DNA of 5,778 nt from an uncultured Campylobacter sp. (GCA_905373295.1 CAJPSJ010000128.1:1-5778); one strand, 5' to 3'; counted from the first letter of the stretch, positions 1 through 5,630 are shown. Notes: generated by a model from the sequence alone, not told the origin. A program made the numbers and translations.

Positions 1-1
1 C

Positions 2-496
2 GACGAGAAAATCCCCCTTGCGCGCGCCAGAGCCTCATTTGCCGAAATTTTAGCCTCGCAGAAGAAAAGCTTTGCCAAAACTCTCGTTTTGCTCAGCGTC
101 GCAAACGCCGCATTCTGCGAGCTTTTTGGCGGCGACGGCGGCGCAATGGCATTAGTTTTTGCGGCTACCGCTTTTGGAATTTGCGCTCGCTATCTGCTTA
201 GCAAACTTAAAATCAACCTAAAAATCCAATACATCGCGGTTTCGTTCGCAGTATCCTTCATCGTCTCGCTAGGCACTCGCTACGGGCTTAGCGCCACGCC
301 CGACGTCGCCGTGGGATCGAGCATACTCTTTTTGATCCCCGGAGTCTGGCTGATCAACTCGGTATTTGACATCCTAAACGAAAATATGCTCGTAGGCATC
401 AGCAGAGGGCTAAACACTGGGCTTTTGATCATCTGCATCGCGATTGGGCTATTTTTGACGCTTAGTATCTCAAATTTGGGGCTTGTAAATGTTTGA
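2..496 (+). CDS. ThrE/YjjP-type threonine/serine exporter subunit, large half (5' truncated)
   Basis: This is the C-terminal part of an inner-membrane transporter of the ThrE_1 (DUF1212) family. Family members export threonine and serine (Corynebacterium ThrE) or, as E. coli YjjP with YjjB, are linked to succinate export. The frame is open from the left edge with no stop, so the gene starts outside the window; the internal TTG at 89 is not the real start. About 165 codons are visible, against roughly 250 for YjjP. Hydrophobic helices alternate with short loops. The family hallmark IPGVWLIN (nt 335-358) is followed by NSVFDILNENMLVGISRGLN, matching the typical IPG...D...G...RG(L) stretch, and by a last helix. 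The missing N-terminus would carry the cytoplasmic domain. The stop overlaps the next gene by 8 bases, which suggests translational coupling and a two-subunit complex. The transported substrate cannot be told from sequence. Confidence 0.88.
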   Translation, partial: DEKIPLARARASFAEILASQKKSFAKTLVLLSVANAAFCELFGGDGGAMALVFAATAFGICARYLLSKLKINLKIQYIAVSFAVSFIVSLGTRYGLSATPDVAVGSSILFLIPGVWLINSVFDILNENMLVGISRGLNTGLLIICIAIGLFLTLSISNLGLVNV

Positions 497-989
497 TATA
501 GCGCTTTCGGTATTTAAGGACGCCTGCTTTGCCGCTGCGGCGGGGCTGGGGTTTGCGTATGCGTGCATGCCGCCTAAAAAGACGCTCATTTTCTCGGCGC
601 TGCTTGCGGCGGTTGCACATTCATGCAGGTTTTTGCTGATTCAAAGCCAAATTTTTTCGATCGCCGCCGCGACGCTTTTTGCGTCGTTTCTGATCGGCGT
701 TTTGGGGATGCTCTGCGCCAAGCGCCTCAAGGTGCCCGCAGAGATCATCGCCTTCCCCGCGCTGCTTCCGATGATCCCAGGCATCTACGCCTACAAGGCG
801 GTTTTGGCGCTGTTTTCTTATATCAAAGCCACGGGCGCAGAGCATAAACTCGCTCATCTTATCTCGTTTTTCGATAACGCCCTCGCCACGATCTCGATCT
901 CGCTGGCGCTAGGCACGGGCGTTTCAATAACGCTGCTAATTTTCTACGAGCAGTCCTTGATGATCACTCGCGGCGCAAGAGGCAAATAA
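489..989 (+). CDS. ThrE/YjjB-type exporter subunit, small half (ThrE_2, DUF3815)
   Basis: This 166-residue, nearly all-hydrophobic protein is the small partner of the preceding gene. In single-chain ThrE proteins it corresponds to the C-terminal membrane half; in E. coli it corresponds to YjjB (about 157 residues). Four to five membrane segments are visible, roughly residues 5-25, 32-50, 56-76, 84-110 and 133-155. The conserved motif PALLPMIPG (residues 90-98), followed by YAYKAV, matches the P..LP.(I/V)PG..AY pattern of ThrE_2. The ATG at 489 lies inside the end of the upstream gene (8-base overlap), with a weak GGGG (478-481) as the only purine-rich site, so translation probably depends on re-initiation. 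Together the pair should form one inner-membrane exporter of small amino acids or organic acids; which one is inferred only from family members. Confidence 0.9.
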   Translation: MFDIALSVFKDACFAAAAGLGFAYACMPPKKTLIFSALLAAVAHSCRFLLIQSQIFSIAAATLFASFLIGVLGMLCAKRLKVPAEIIAFPALLPMIPGIYAYKAVLALFSYIKATGAEHKLAHLISFFDNALATISISLALGTGVSITLLIFYEQSLMITRGARGK

Positions 990-1241
990 CGCTAAATAAG
1001 AAATTTTAAGCGCTCGCGGCGGGTAAATTTAAATTTATCATCTTCGCTAGCGAGGTAAAATTTTATAAATTTAGCGTCCTTGCCGCGAAAGTAAAATTTA
1101 GTTATATTCTCCATTTATCGCTCATTATTCGATATTTGTTTTATTGTTTTCTCTTTTTCATCGTAGTAATATCCCATATAGCTCAAAAGCATATTTCTGT
1201 AGCCCAAGATGCATTTGTTACATAATTATAAGAAAGATAAA
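990..1241. other. Gene-free spacer with nested palindromes
   Basis: No reading frame here looks coding. The left part is rich in self-complementary words: TAAATTTAAATTTA (1023-1036), the perfect 10-bp palindrome TCGCTAGCGA (1044-1053) and TAAAATTTTA (1056-1065). CGCGGC (1015-1020) can pair with GCCGCG (1082-1087) across them, and CTCGC (1013-1017) with GCGAG (1050-1054). A transcript ending the exporter unit could fold here, but no clean stem followed by a U-run is seen, so I do not call a terminator. The right part (about 1095-1240) is AT-rich and leads into the promoter of the next gene. Confidence 0.5.
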
Positions 1242-1250
1242 TGCTATAAT
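1242..1250 (+). promoter_or_regulatory. Extended -10 promoter of the zeta-like gene
   Basis: TGCTATAAT is a perfect TATAAT hexamer (1245-1250) preceded by TGn. There is no recognisable TTGACA at the right spacing; the upstream DNA is A/T-rich, as is usual for Campylobacter sigma-70 promoters. Transcription would start near 1257, giving a leader of about 38 bases. Confidence 0.7.
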
Positions 1251-1282
1251 TAGAATGTATTAAAATACTACAAATTTCTTAG

Positions 1283-1288
1283 AAAGGA
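1283..1288 (+). promoter_or_regulatory. Ribosome binding site of the zeta-like gene
   Basis: AAAGGA sits six bases before the ATG at 1295. It fixes that start over the in-frame ATG codons farther in (for example 1316). Confidence 0.75.
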
Positions 1289-1294
1289 CTTGAA

Positions 1295-2308
1295 ATGGCT
1301 TTAACAGAAGAAGATATGAAAATGTGGCAGGGCGTGAGCGATCATTTGACGCGAATGGAAAACAACGCCGAATATCGCAAGAAAATAGAAAAGCAACTTT
1401 ATCGCGGTGCCCCAAAAGAGAGTATTGAAAGAATACGACAAGTAGGTATAAAAAATGGCCAATCAAAGTTAGTAGGCGCAATAAAAAAGATTGATTTCAG
1501 CTCTAATGCCGAATTGATAAAAATTCAAGACGAAGCGATTGTCCTTGCTGAAAATTCTCTAGTAAATTTTTTAAAAGAATATAATGAGCACCCTAATACC
1601 ACGGGTGGTCGTTATATTTGTTCCGATACATTCAAAGAACTTTTTCCTTGCTTTGAAGCAAAAGAAAATAGGGCTCTAGTAAATGACGCGATACATAATT
1701 CCTCCGCTGTTTTAGCGGCGACGCAGTTTGAAGAGGTTCTGAAGCGCGATGAGCCCGGCAAAACCAAAGCAATTTTCATCACCGGAATTCCTGGAGCCGG
1801 AAAAACAACCTCGGTTAAAAATTTTATGAGCGATGATAAAGTTAAACTTATTTTTGAAGGGCAGTTGGCAAACCCGGCGCCGACCATTCCAAAAATAGAG
1901 CAATGCTTGCAAAAGAAATTAGACGTTACAATTGCTGCAGTGCATATAGAGCCCGAAAAGGCTTTAGACAATACTTTTAAGCGCTTTAACGAATATGGGC
2001 GCGGCGGGAGCATTGAAGTTATGTCTAGCATCCAAGGAAACTTGCCAAATGGCTTAAAAAAGCTAAAAGAGCATTTCGGGGATAAAATTAATATTATCGC
2101 CATTGATAGAAATAGCGATAGGAATAAAATTTTAACCGACGAAAAAGAGATCTACAAACTAATCAGTATCGGTTTAAAAGAAGAAATTTTTAAACGCTTA
2201 AAAGTCAAACTAGACCAAGATTTTCAAAAAGGCAGAATCGACAAAGCTTGTTTTGCTCAGGCGAACGAAACGAAGCTAAATAAAATCATGTCTATCCGAA
2301 CCCATTAA
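1295..2308 (+). CDS. Zeta-toxin-like P-loop kinase with rearranged motif order
   Basis: This 337-residue soluble protein belongs with proteins annotated as zeta toxin family. Classical zeta toxins phosphorylate UDP-N-acetylglucosamine or related sugar nucleotides and so poison wall synthesis. Residues 1-100 are charged and mostly helical. GGRYICSDTFKELFP (104-118) contains DTFK with D111; IHNSSAVL (133-140) follows; the Walker A loop GIPGAGKT (164-171, K170) comes next; FEGQLANP (187-194) follows 16 residues after the P-loop; and FKRFNEYGRG (228-237) supplies candidate arginines R230 and R236. From my memory of the pSM19035 zeta sequence, catalytic D67 lies in DTFK about 20 residues after Walker lysine K46; here the same motif lies about 60 residues before it. 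The gene has its own promoter and RBS, and its codons are AT-richer than those of the flanking genes, suggesting acquisition. No antitoxin gene lies on either side. Toxic activity and substrate are inferred. Confidence 0.75.
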   Translation: MALTEEDMKMWQGVSDHLTRMENNAEYRKKIEKQLYRGAPKESIERIRQVGIKNGQSKLVGAIKKIDFSSNAELIKIQDEAIVLAENSLVNFLKEYNEHPNTTGGRYICSDTFKELFPCFEAKENRALVNDAIHNSSAVLAATQFEEVLKRDEPGKTKAIFITGIPGAGKTTSVKNFMSDDKVKLIFEGQLANPAPTIPKIEQCLQKKLDVTIAAVHIEPEKALDNTFKRFNEYGRGGSIEVMSSIQGNLPNGLKKLKEHFGDKINIIAIDRNSDRNKILTDEKEIYKLISIGLKEEIFKRLKVKLDQDFQKGRIDKACFAQANETKLNKIMSIRTH

Positions 2309-2478
2309 GCTGAAATCGCAAAATTTAAAAGCGAACTAAAGTAAAATATACGAAAGCGATATACCTCAAGACTTAATCTGCGATAATTTTAGAATGTCTC
2401 AAATATCGTTAAATCAGGGCTTTTCTTGACCGCTTCGGCAAATTTCATCTCAATGATTCGTAGATATTTGGCTCTCTT

Positions 2479-2493
2479 GCACGCTCGTCGTGC
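2479..2493. repeat. Small hairpin in the convergent spacer
   Basis: GCACG (2479-2483) pairs perfectly with CGTGC (2489-2493) over a 5-base loop and is flanked by direct copies of CTCTTGC (2474-2480 and 2494-2500). It lies between the convergent zeta-like and PepSY genes and could help end either transcript. No T-run follows on either strand, so a terminator role is weak. The rest of 2309-2513 shows no gene I can support. Confidence 0.3.
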
Positions 2494-2513
2494 CTCTTGC
2501 CGCAAAGATAAAA

Positions 2514-3674
2514 TTAGCTGAGCTTTTCTGACTTAAACGCCCTTCTTGCCGTCATATAAAAGCCACTAAAGATAAAAAGCGCCATACAAAGCGAGACAAT
2601 CGACCATAAAATTTTACCCGCTAGCCCGAAAAAATAGCCCGTATGTAGCTGATAGTTCGCGTCTTTAAACTCGCCCACGGTGATACCGTCCGTCTGCTTC
2701 TGCTGTGCGACTTTGCCCTCCTTTAGCTTCACGCTCGCGCCTTTTGGACGGGCGGTAGCGGGCGCGTCGGGCTCATAATACCTGACGCCGATCTTATCTC
2801 CGGATGCGAGCATTAGGGTAAATTCTTTATACTCTATGCCACTTGATCTGAATATCTCATAAGCCCTCTGCGCGTCGCTAAATTTATACGTAGCGGGCTT
2901 TTTGCCCTCCTCTTTTGCGGGCGCGGCAGCGTGATCTTTAGAAGCGGCGGCTTTAGGCGCGCTAGCTTGCGGTAAATTTTGTGAACTTACAAAAAGCTTC
3001 ATCACCGCATCATTATACCAGCCGTACGACCAGTTAAGCCCGGTTAAACAGATAAGCAGGTAAATCACTGCACTTAGCGAGCCTAGGCTCGTGTGTAGGT
3101 TATAAAAAAGAGCGTATTTTTTGAGTTTAAAATTTGGCCTTATCGCCTCGATGAATTTACGCCTAAGCCTTGGGAAATGCAGCCATACGCCGCTTATTAC
3201 GAGCAGTATCATCGCCACGGCGCTAGCGCCCACGATCTGTTTGCCGATCTCGCCCGCAGTTTTGTTGCCGCTTAGCGCTAGGCCCAAATTTCGATGCAAC
3301 GCCATCACCGTTAGCACAAAGCCCGTGCCGCGATCCTTGCCGATGATCTGCGCGGTGTACGGATCGACTAGATACGCATCATTTCTGTTTGCGTAAACGA
3401 CGAAGGCTTCGTCATCGCTTTTGGGCACGACAAGCCTTACGGGCTGCTTAGCGCCCGTTTGCTCGCTAAAGCTTTGCAGGATTTTCTCCACGCTTTGCAT
3501 TTCGCCTGTTTTTTCGACCTTTTTAGAGCCCGCGTTTATTAGCGCCTCAAGCTCGTGCTGATACGACAAAATCGCGCCCGTAACGCCAATGATAAGCAGC
3601 GGGATAGAAAAAACGATCGACAAAATAAGATGGACGTTAAACAAAATTTTATTGCGCTTCAAAAGCGAGCTCAT
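2514..3674 (-). CDS. PepSY_TM family membrane protein, probable FoxB/PiuB-like iron reductase
   Basis: This 386-residue inner-membrane protein has the four-helix PepSY_TM plan: helix 1 (about 12-37), a periplasmic PepSY-like domain (about 55-115), helix 2 (146-166), helix 3 (188-213), a long second periplasmic loop (215-345) and helix 4 (350-375). Histidines sit at membrane edges: H15, H40, H127 (ALHRNLG), H166 (WLHFP), H194 (NLHTSLG) and H344 (QLHTGY). In FoxB of Pseudomonas, a protein of similar size and plan, histidines hold two hemes and the protein reduces siderophore-bound iron. The second loop contains a low-complexity Ala/Lys/Pro stretch (about 237-261). The gene is monocistronic and convergent with the zeta-like gene. 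AAGGA six bases before the ATG fixes the start. A Fur-box-like site overlaps the promoter, fitting iron repression. A reductase role is inferred from the family; a structural heme protein of another kind is possible. Confidence 0.85.
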   Translation of the reverse strand: MSSLLKRNKILFNVHLILSIVFSIPLLIIGVTGAILSYQHELEALINAGSKKVEKTGEMQSVEKILQSFSEQTGAKQPVRLVVPKSDDEAFVVYANRNDAYLVDPYTAQIIGKDRGTGFVLTVMALHRNLGLALSGNKTAGEIGKQIVGASAVAMILLVISGVWLHFPRLRRKFIEAIRPNFKLKKYALFYNLHTSLGSLSAVIYLLICLTGLNWSYGWYNDAVMKLFVSSQNLPQASAPKAAASKDHAAAPAKEEGKKPATYKFSDAQRAYEIFRSSGIEYKEFTLMLASGDKIGVRYYEPDAPATARPKGASVKLKEGKVAQQKQTDGITVGEFKDANYQLHTGYFFGLAGKILWSIVSLCMALFIFSGFYMTARRAFKSEKLS

Positions 3675-3680
3675 TGTAGA

Positions 3681-3685
3681 TCCTT
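3681..3685 (-). promoter_or_regulatory. Ribosome binding site of the PepSY_TM gene
   Basis: Read on the minus strand this is AAGGA, six bases before the ATG whose first base is 3674. It supports that start. Confidence 0.7.
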
Positions 3686-3723
3686 GCGAGATAAATTTAA
3701 TCTTTATTTGATTGAGGTTCGCA

Positions 3724-3729
3724 ATTATA
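3724..3729 (-). promoter_or_regulatory. -10 box of the PepSY_TM gene
   Basis: The minus strand reads TATAAT here, about 50 bases before the start codon. Seventeen bases upstream, the -35 position falls at about 3747-3752, where the Fur-box-like palindrome begins. There is no good TTGACA, as usual in this group. Confidence 0.55.
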
Positions 3730-3750
3730 TTGTGCGATTTTAAATATTTA

Positions 3751-3764
3751 GATAATTATCATTA
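3751..3764. promoter_or_regulatory. Candidate Fur box
   Basis: GATAATTATC (3751-3760) is a perfect palindrome continued by ATTA. On the minus strand AATGATAAT matches nine consecutive bases of the 19-bp Fur consensus (GATAATGATAATCATTATC), and about 12 of 19 positions agree in that register. It overlaps the expected -35 region of the PepSY_TM promoter, where bound Fur-Fe would block RNA polymerase. It also lies about 30 bases upstream of the small plus-strand HTH frame, so it could act on both sides. Confidence 0.55.
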
Positions 3765-3795
3765 AGATTTAGGCTGCGAAATTTTAAGGCACGTT

Positions 3796-3912
3796 ATGGC
3801 ATCGCAAGAGCGCCTAGGTACCTCGCGCAGCGTCATAAACCGCGCGTCACAGTATCTCAAAGTCAAAAATTTAATCCGCCTTTCGCGCGGCAAGATCACT
3901 CTAGTAAAGTAA
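3796..3912 (+). pseudogene. Isolated Crp/Fnr-type C-terminal HTH (38 codons), remnant or mini-protein
   Basis: The 38-codon frame reads MASQERLGTSRSVINRAS, then QYLKVKNLIRLSRGKITLVK. This is the recognition-helix and wing pattern of Crp/Fnr regulators: LGTSR..V.RA...L...(G/N)LI.LSRGKI.L. A full regulator has about 200-230 residues with an N-terminal cyclic-nucleotide-binding-like sensor domain; none of that is present, and an in-frame stop lies at 3763-3765. The simplest reading is the 3' scrap of a lost regulator gene. Against simple decay, the frame is intact to a natural stop and AAGG (3786-3789) lies six bases before the ATG, so a tiny HTH peptide could be made. Half of the usual HTH domain (first helices) is missing or altered, so DNA binding is doubtful. 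Confidence 0.5.
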
Positions 3913-3974
3913 AATTCTAATCTCAAATTTATAAAAAGCGTGCTAAAAATCTCGTAAATTTAGAAATTTTGCGC

Positions 3975-3980
3975 TAAAAT
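3975..3980 (+). promoter_or_regulatory. Possible -10 box for the first membrane paralogue
   Basis: TAAAAT lies about 47 bases before the ATG at 4027, in AT-rich DNA. No extended TG or -35 element is present, so this is only the best candidate in the region. Nothing else is seen between 3913 and 4014. Confidence 0.3.
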
Positions 3981-4014
3981 TGCCAAAGACGCGAGCTTGC
4001 GTAATCCAAAAAAC

Positions 4015-4018
4015 AAGG
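4015..4018 (+). promoter_or_regulatory. Ribosome binding site deciding the start at 4027
   Basis: AAGG is eight bases before ATG 4027. The upstream in-frame TTG at 3997 has no comparable site, and its ten extra residues (MRNPKNKVII) have no counterpart in the downstream paralogue. Confidence 0.55.
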
Positions 4019-4026
4019 TCATTATT

Positions 4027-4584
4027 ATGTCGCAAAGTGTAGTCGAGTTTGCTACGATAATCCTTTATGTTACGATAGGCTTTTGCCTTCTTGTTTCATT
4101 GCTTGATAAAAACAGATCATTCAAAACCGTAGATCACGGAACTCTGTTTATCTCCACCGATCCGCTTTTAAAAATGCAGATGTTTATAATATTCCTAAGC
4201 TTCGGCGTAGTCACTCTATCCAGCTCGCACGTAGCAAAACATAACGGCGAGCCGATACCCTGCTTTTACACCCACGATAAAATTTGTTCGCAGGAATACA
4301 AAGCGGCGGGCATAAATTTAAGATACTTTGAAGAAGGCGATCCCAGATGTGTGGATGGATATCTGCAAATAAGCGAGCCTAGACTAATACTCGGCAAAAT
4401 CATATCTGTCTGCGCCATAATTTTTTCCTTTATCGTGCTAATTCAAAAAGGAATTAGAATAGATAAAAGCGGCATCTGCAAAGAATGGGAGGTTTTGCCG
4501 TTTAAACATACGGAAAGGATAAACTTTGACGAGATGAGCTACGCCGTAGGGTTTATAAGAGGCGTAAAAATAATCAGCATATGA
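4027..4584 (+). CDS. Unrecognised three-helix membrane protein, paralogue 1 (cut by an in-frame stop)
   Basis: I do not recognise the family. The 185-residue product has membrane segments at about 8-26, 49-66 and 121-140. Positive residues between helices 1 and 2 and after helix 3 place those parts in the cytoplasm and the 67-120 loop outside. It is a paralogue of the next gene: shared pieces include SFKTVDHG versus SYKTVQKG before helix 2, CFYTHD versus CFDTND, DPRCVDGYLQ versus DPLCVGGYMQ, and KGIRIDKSG versus KGVIIDSRT after helix 3. Its outer loop is about 20 residues longer, with cysteines C79, C87 and C108. The TGA at 4582-4584 lies where paralogue 2 continues (opposite E166), and the same frame beyond it still matches the paralogue's tail. 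The product is thus either a truncated protein or a pseudogene. Helices, loops and most of the sequence are intact, so damage looks recent. Confidence 0.7.
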   Translation: MSQSVVEFATIILYVTIGFCLLVSLLDKNRSFKTVDHGTLFISTDPLLKMQMFIIFLSFGVVTLSSSHVAKHNGEPIPCFYTHDKICSQEYKAAGINLRYFEEGDPRCVDGYLQISEPRLILGKIISVCAIIFSFIVLIQKGIRIDKSGICKEWEVLPFKHTERINFDEMSYAVGFIRGVKIISI

Positions 4585-4680
4585 GGCGAAATTAGCGGCG
4601 TTAAATTCGGGGCGGGATTTTTATATGCACGAAGGGATATAGATTTTTTGCAAAATTTTATATCCGAAAAGCTCGGCTGA
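4585..4680 (+). pseudogene. Detached C-terminal tail of paralogue 1
   Basis: After the TGA at 4582-4584 the same frame runs 31 more codons to a TGA at 4678-4680. Its translation contains GEISGVKFGAGFLYARRDID, then FLQNFI. It lines up without gaps with GQSGKNFTLSFPYAQQDIKF of paralogue 2: shared S-G, F, F.YA..DI.F and final I. Including this tail, copy 1 would have 217 codons against 223 in copy 2. One base change separates it from a full-length gene. Confidence 0.65.
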
Positions 4681-4706
4681 AATTTCAAAAGCTAAAGCAG
4701 CCGAGC
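4671..4706. repeat. Inverted repeat between the paralogues
   Basis: GCTCGGCTG (4671-4679) and CAGCCGAGC (4698-4706) are perfect 9-bp complements around an 18-base loop. On the plus strand the stem is followed by AAAATG, not T's; on the minus strand it is followed by TTTT, so it looks more like a minus-strand terminator, although no minus-strand gene is seen there. On the plus strand it may act as an RNA stem that ends copy 1 or separates it from copy 2. The left arm overlaps the tail stop of copy 1. Confidence 0.6.
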
Positions 4707-4759
4707 AAAATGCTTGAGCTTAATTTAACGCTAAAAATATCTAAATTTAAGGCGGCGGC

Positions 4760-5431
4760 ATGATATTTTTATATTTGATATTCGGCATAAATCTTTTACT
4801 GTTTGGGCTTGCTATTTTAAAAAGCATGGTTTTTAAAAGCAAAGCCTCTTATAAAACCGTGCAAAAGGGCGCCTGGCTCATACCTCCTAGCCCCATAGCA
4901 AAAACTATACTTATCGTGCTATTTTTATCCTGGGGTTCGCTGGTAGCGTTTGATGAGCCTTGGATAAAAACAACAAGAGGCGGAGGTAAAGTTGCATGCT
5001 TTGATACAAACGACCCTTTATGCGTAGGCGGGTATATGCAAAGAGGCGACGGCGAGACCGCACTCGTGATCGCGATGGGTCTTGCAATGATGCTAATTGC
5101 CATACTGCCGTTATCCGAAAAGGGCGTCATCATAGACAGCCGCACCGTAAGGAAAGAGCGGAGATTTTTATCGTTTAAATTTAGCACAAAGATCGATATA
5201 GAAAATGCCCTTACGGAGAAAGGGATGAGGGGCGAGATGCCGATTTTGATAGTAGAAGACGGGCAAAGCGGAAAAAATTTCACGCTCTCATTCCCATACG
5301 CACAGCAAGATATAAAATTTATCGAAGCAGAGATAAGAAAGAGGCGCTATAAGATGATGAAATCAAAAGAGGCAAGAGCTCCCCTTAAATCCGCGCTCAA
5401 AAAAACTATAAGCTTAAAAGGCGCGAATTAG
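4760..5431 (+). CDS. Unrecognised three-helix membrane protein, paralogue 2 (full length)
   Basis: This 223-residue protein is the intact homologue of the preceding gene; I cannot name its family. Membrane segments are at about 3-20, 46-64 and 101-118. The positive-inside rule gives an outside N-terminus, a basic cytoplasmic loop (21-45), an external loop (65-100) with C80 and C88 seven residues apart in CFDTNDPLC, and a long cytoplasmic tail (119-223). The tail begins KGVIIDSRTVRKERRF, has alternating beta-like stretches (FLSFKFSTKIDI, MPILIVED, KNFTLSFP) then a helix (QQDIKFIEAEIRKRR) and a very basic end. That strands-then-helix pattern resembles a small PH-like membrane domain, but this is only an impression. 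The ATG at 4760 has AAGG (4749-4752) seven bases upstream. The gene may share a transcript with copy 1, from which it is separated by a hairpin. The cysteine pair may form a disulfide. Confidence 0.8.
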   Translation: MIFLYLIFGINLLLFGLAILKSMVFKSKASYKTVQKGAWLIPPSPIAKTILIVLFLSWGSLVAFDEPWIKTTRGGGKVACFDTNDPLCVGGYMQRGDGETALVIAMGLAMMLIAILPLSEKGVIIDSRTVRKERRFLSFKFSTKIDIENALTEKGMRGEMPILIVEDGQSGKNFTLSFPYAQQDIKFIEAEIRKRRYKMMKSKEARAPLKSALKKTISLKGAN

Positions 5432-5468
5432 CGCACAAACATAGAAATTCTAAAAAATGACAAAGAGG

Positions 5469-5503
5469 GCGCGGGCGATTAAATTTTAAATTTAGCCACG
5501 CGC
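5469..5503 (+). terminator. Stem-loop after paralogue 2
   Basis: GCGCGGGC (5469-5476) pairs with GCC-A-CGCGC (5495-5503) over eight base pairs with one bulged A, and the loop can add a TAAAT/ATTTA stem. It lies 37 bases after the stop at 5431. No T-run follows, so it is a candidate 3' end structure and not a textbook intrinsic terminator. Confidence 0.4.
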
Positions 5504-5610
5504 GAGCAATAGCTGTGAAAATTTATGACAAGCCGTAGCAAAGCGGCATAATGATCGCGCGAGTAGCAGCTGTAAATTTATGATAAGTTGCGGCGAAGCG
5601 GCGCAATGAT
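5499..5610. repeat. Two tandem copies of an imperfect 55-57 bp repeat
   Basis: Unit 1 (5499-5555) and unit 2 (5556-5610) both begin CGCGCGAG, share AGCTGT, AATTTATGA, AAGCGGC and AATGAT in the same order, and differ by a 2-base gap and scattered substitutions. A third unit begins CGCGCG at 5611 but diverges at once. Within each unit a GC-rich inner section can fold (GCCG/CGGC in unit 1, TTGCG/CGCAA in unit 2). Sequence differs but folding is kept, which hints at a structural element; the function is unknown. The surrounding gap 5432-5716 has no gene I can support. Confidence 0.65.
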
Positions 5611-5628
5611 CGCGCGTACAAGTGCGCG
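5611..5628. repeat. GC-rich hairpin at the end of the repeat array
   Basis: CGCGC (5611-5615) pairs with GCGCG (5624-5628), extendable by a G-T pair, around a 6-base loop. It stands where a third copy of the preceding repeat would begin. Confidence 0.45.
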
Positions 5629-5630
5629 TA

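Noticed and set aside
1612..2103. A 163-codon frame on the minus strand inside the zeta-like gene.
   Set aside because: Cys/Ser/Phe-rich shadow of a well-supported plus-strand gene with motifs, promoter and RBS.
2389..2520. Minus-strand frame after the PepSY_TM gene ending RIIEMKFAEAVKKSPDL...TF (stop 2389-2391).
   Set aside because: About 38 codons from a TTG without an SD, very basic at the start, and no family recognised. Protein-like near its end, so a gene remnant is possible, but not enough to annotate.
3997..4026. TTG start adding ten residues to paralogue 1.
   Set aside because: No SD at proper spacing, and the extension has no counterpart in paralogue 2; ATG 4027 has AAGG eight bases upstream.
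4582..4584. Selenocysteine reading of the in-frame TGA.
   Set aside because: The paralogue has glutamate, not cysteine, at this position, and no redox motif or clear SECIS-like stem directly follows; a nonsense change is simpler.
4849..5283. A 144-codon minus-strand frame inside paralogue 2.
   Set aside because: Antisense shadow; the plus-strand frame is supported by homology to its paralogue and an RBS.
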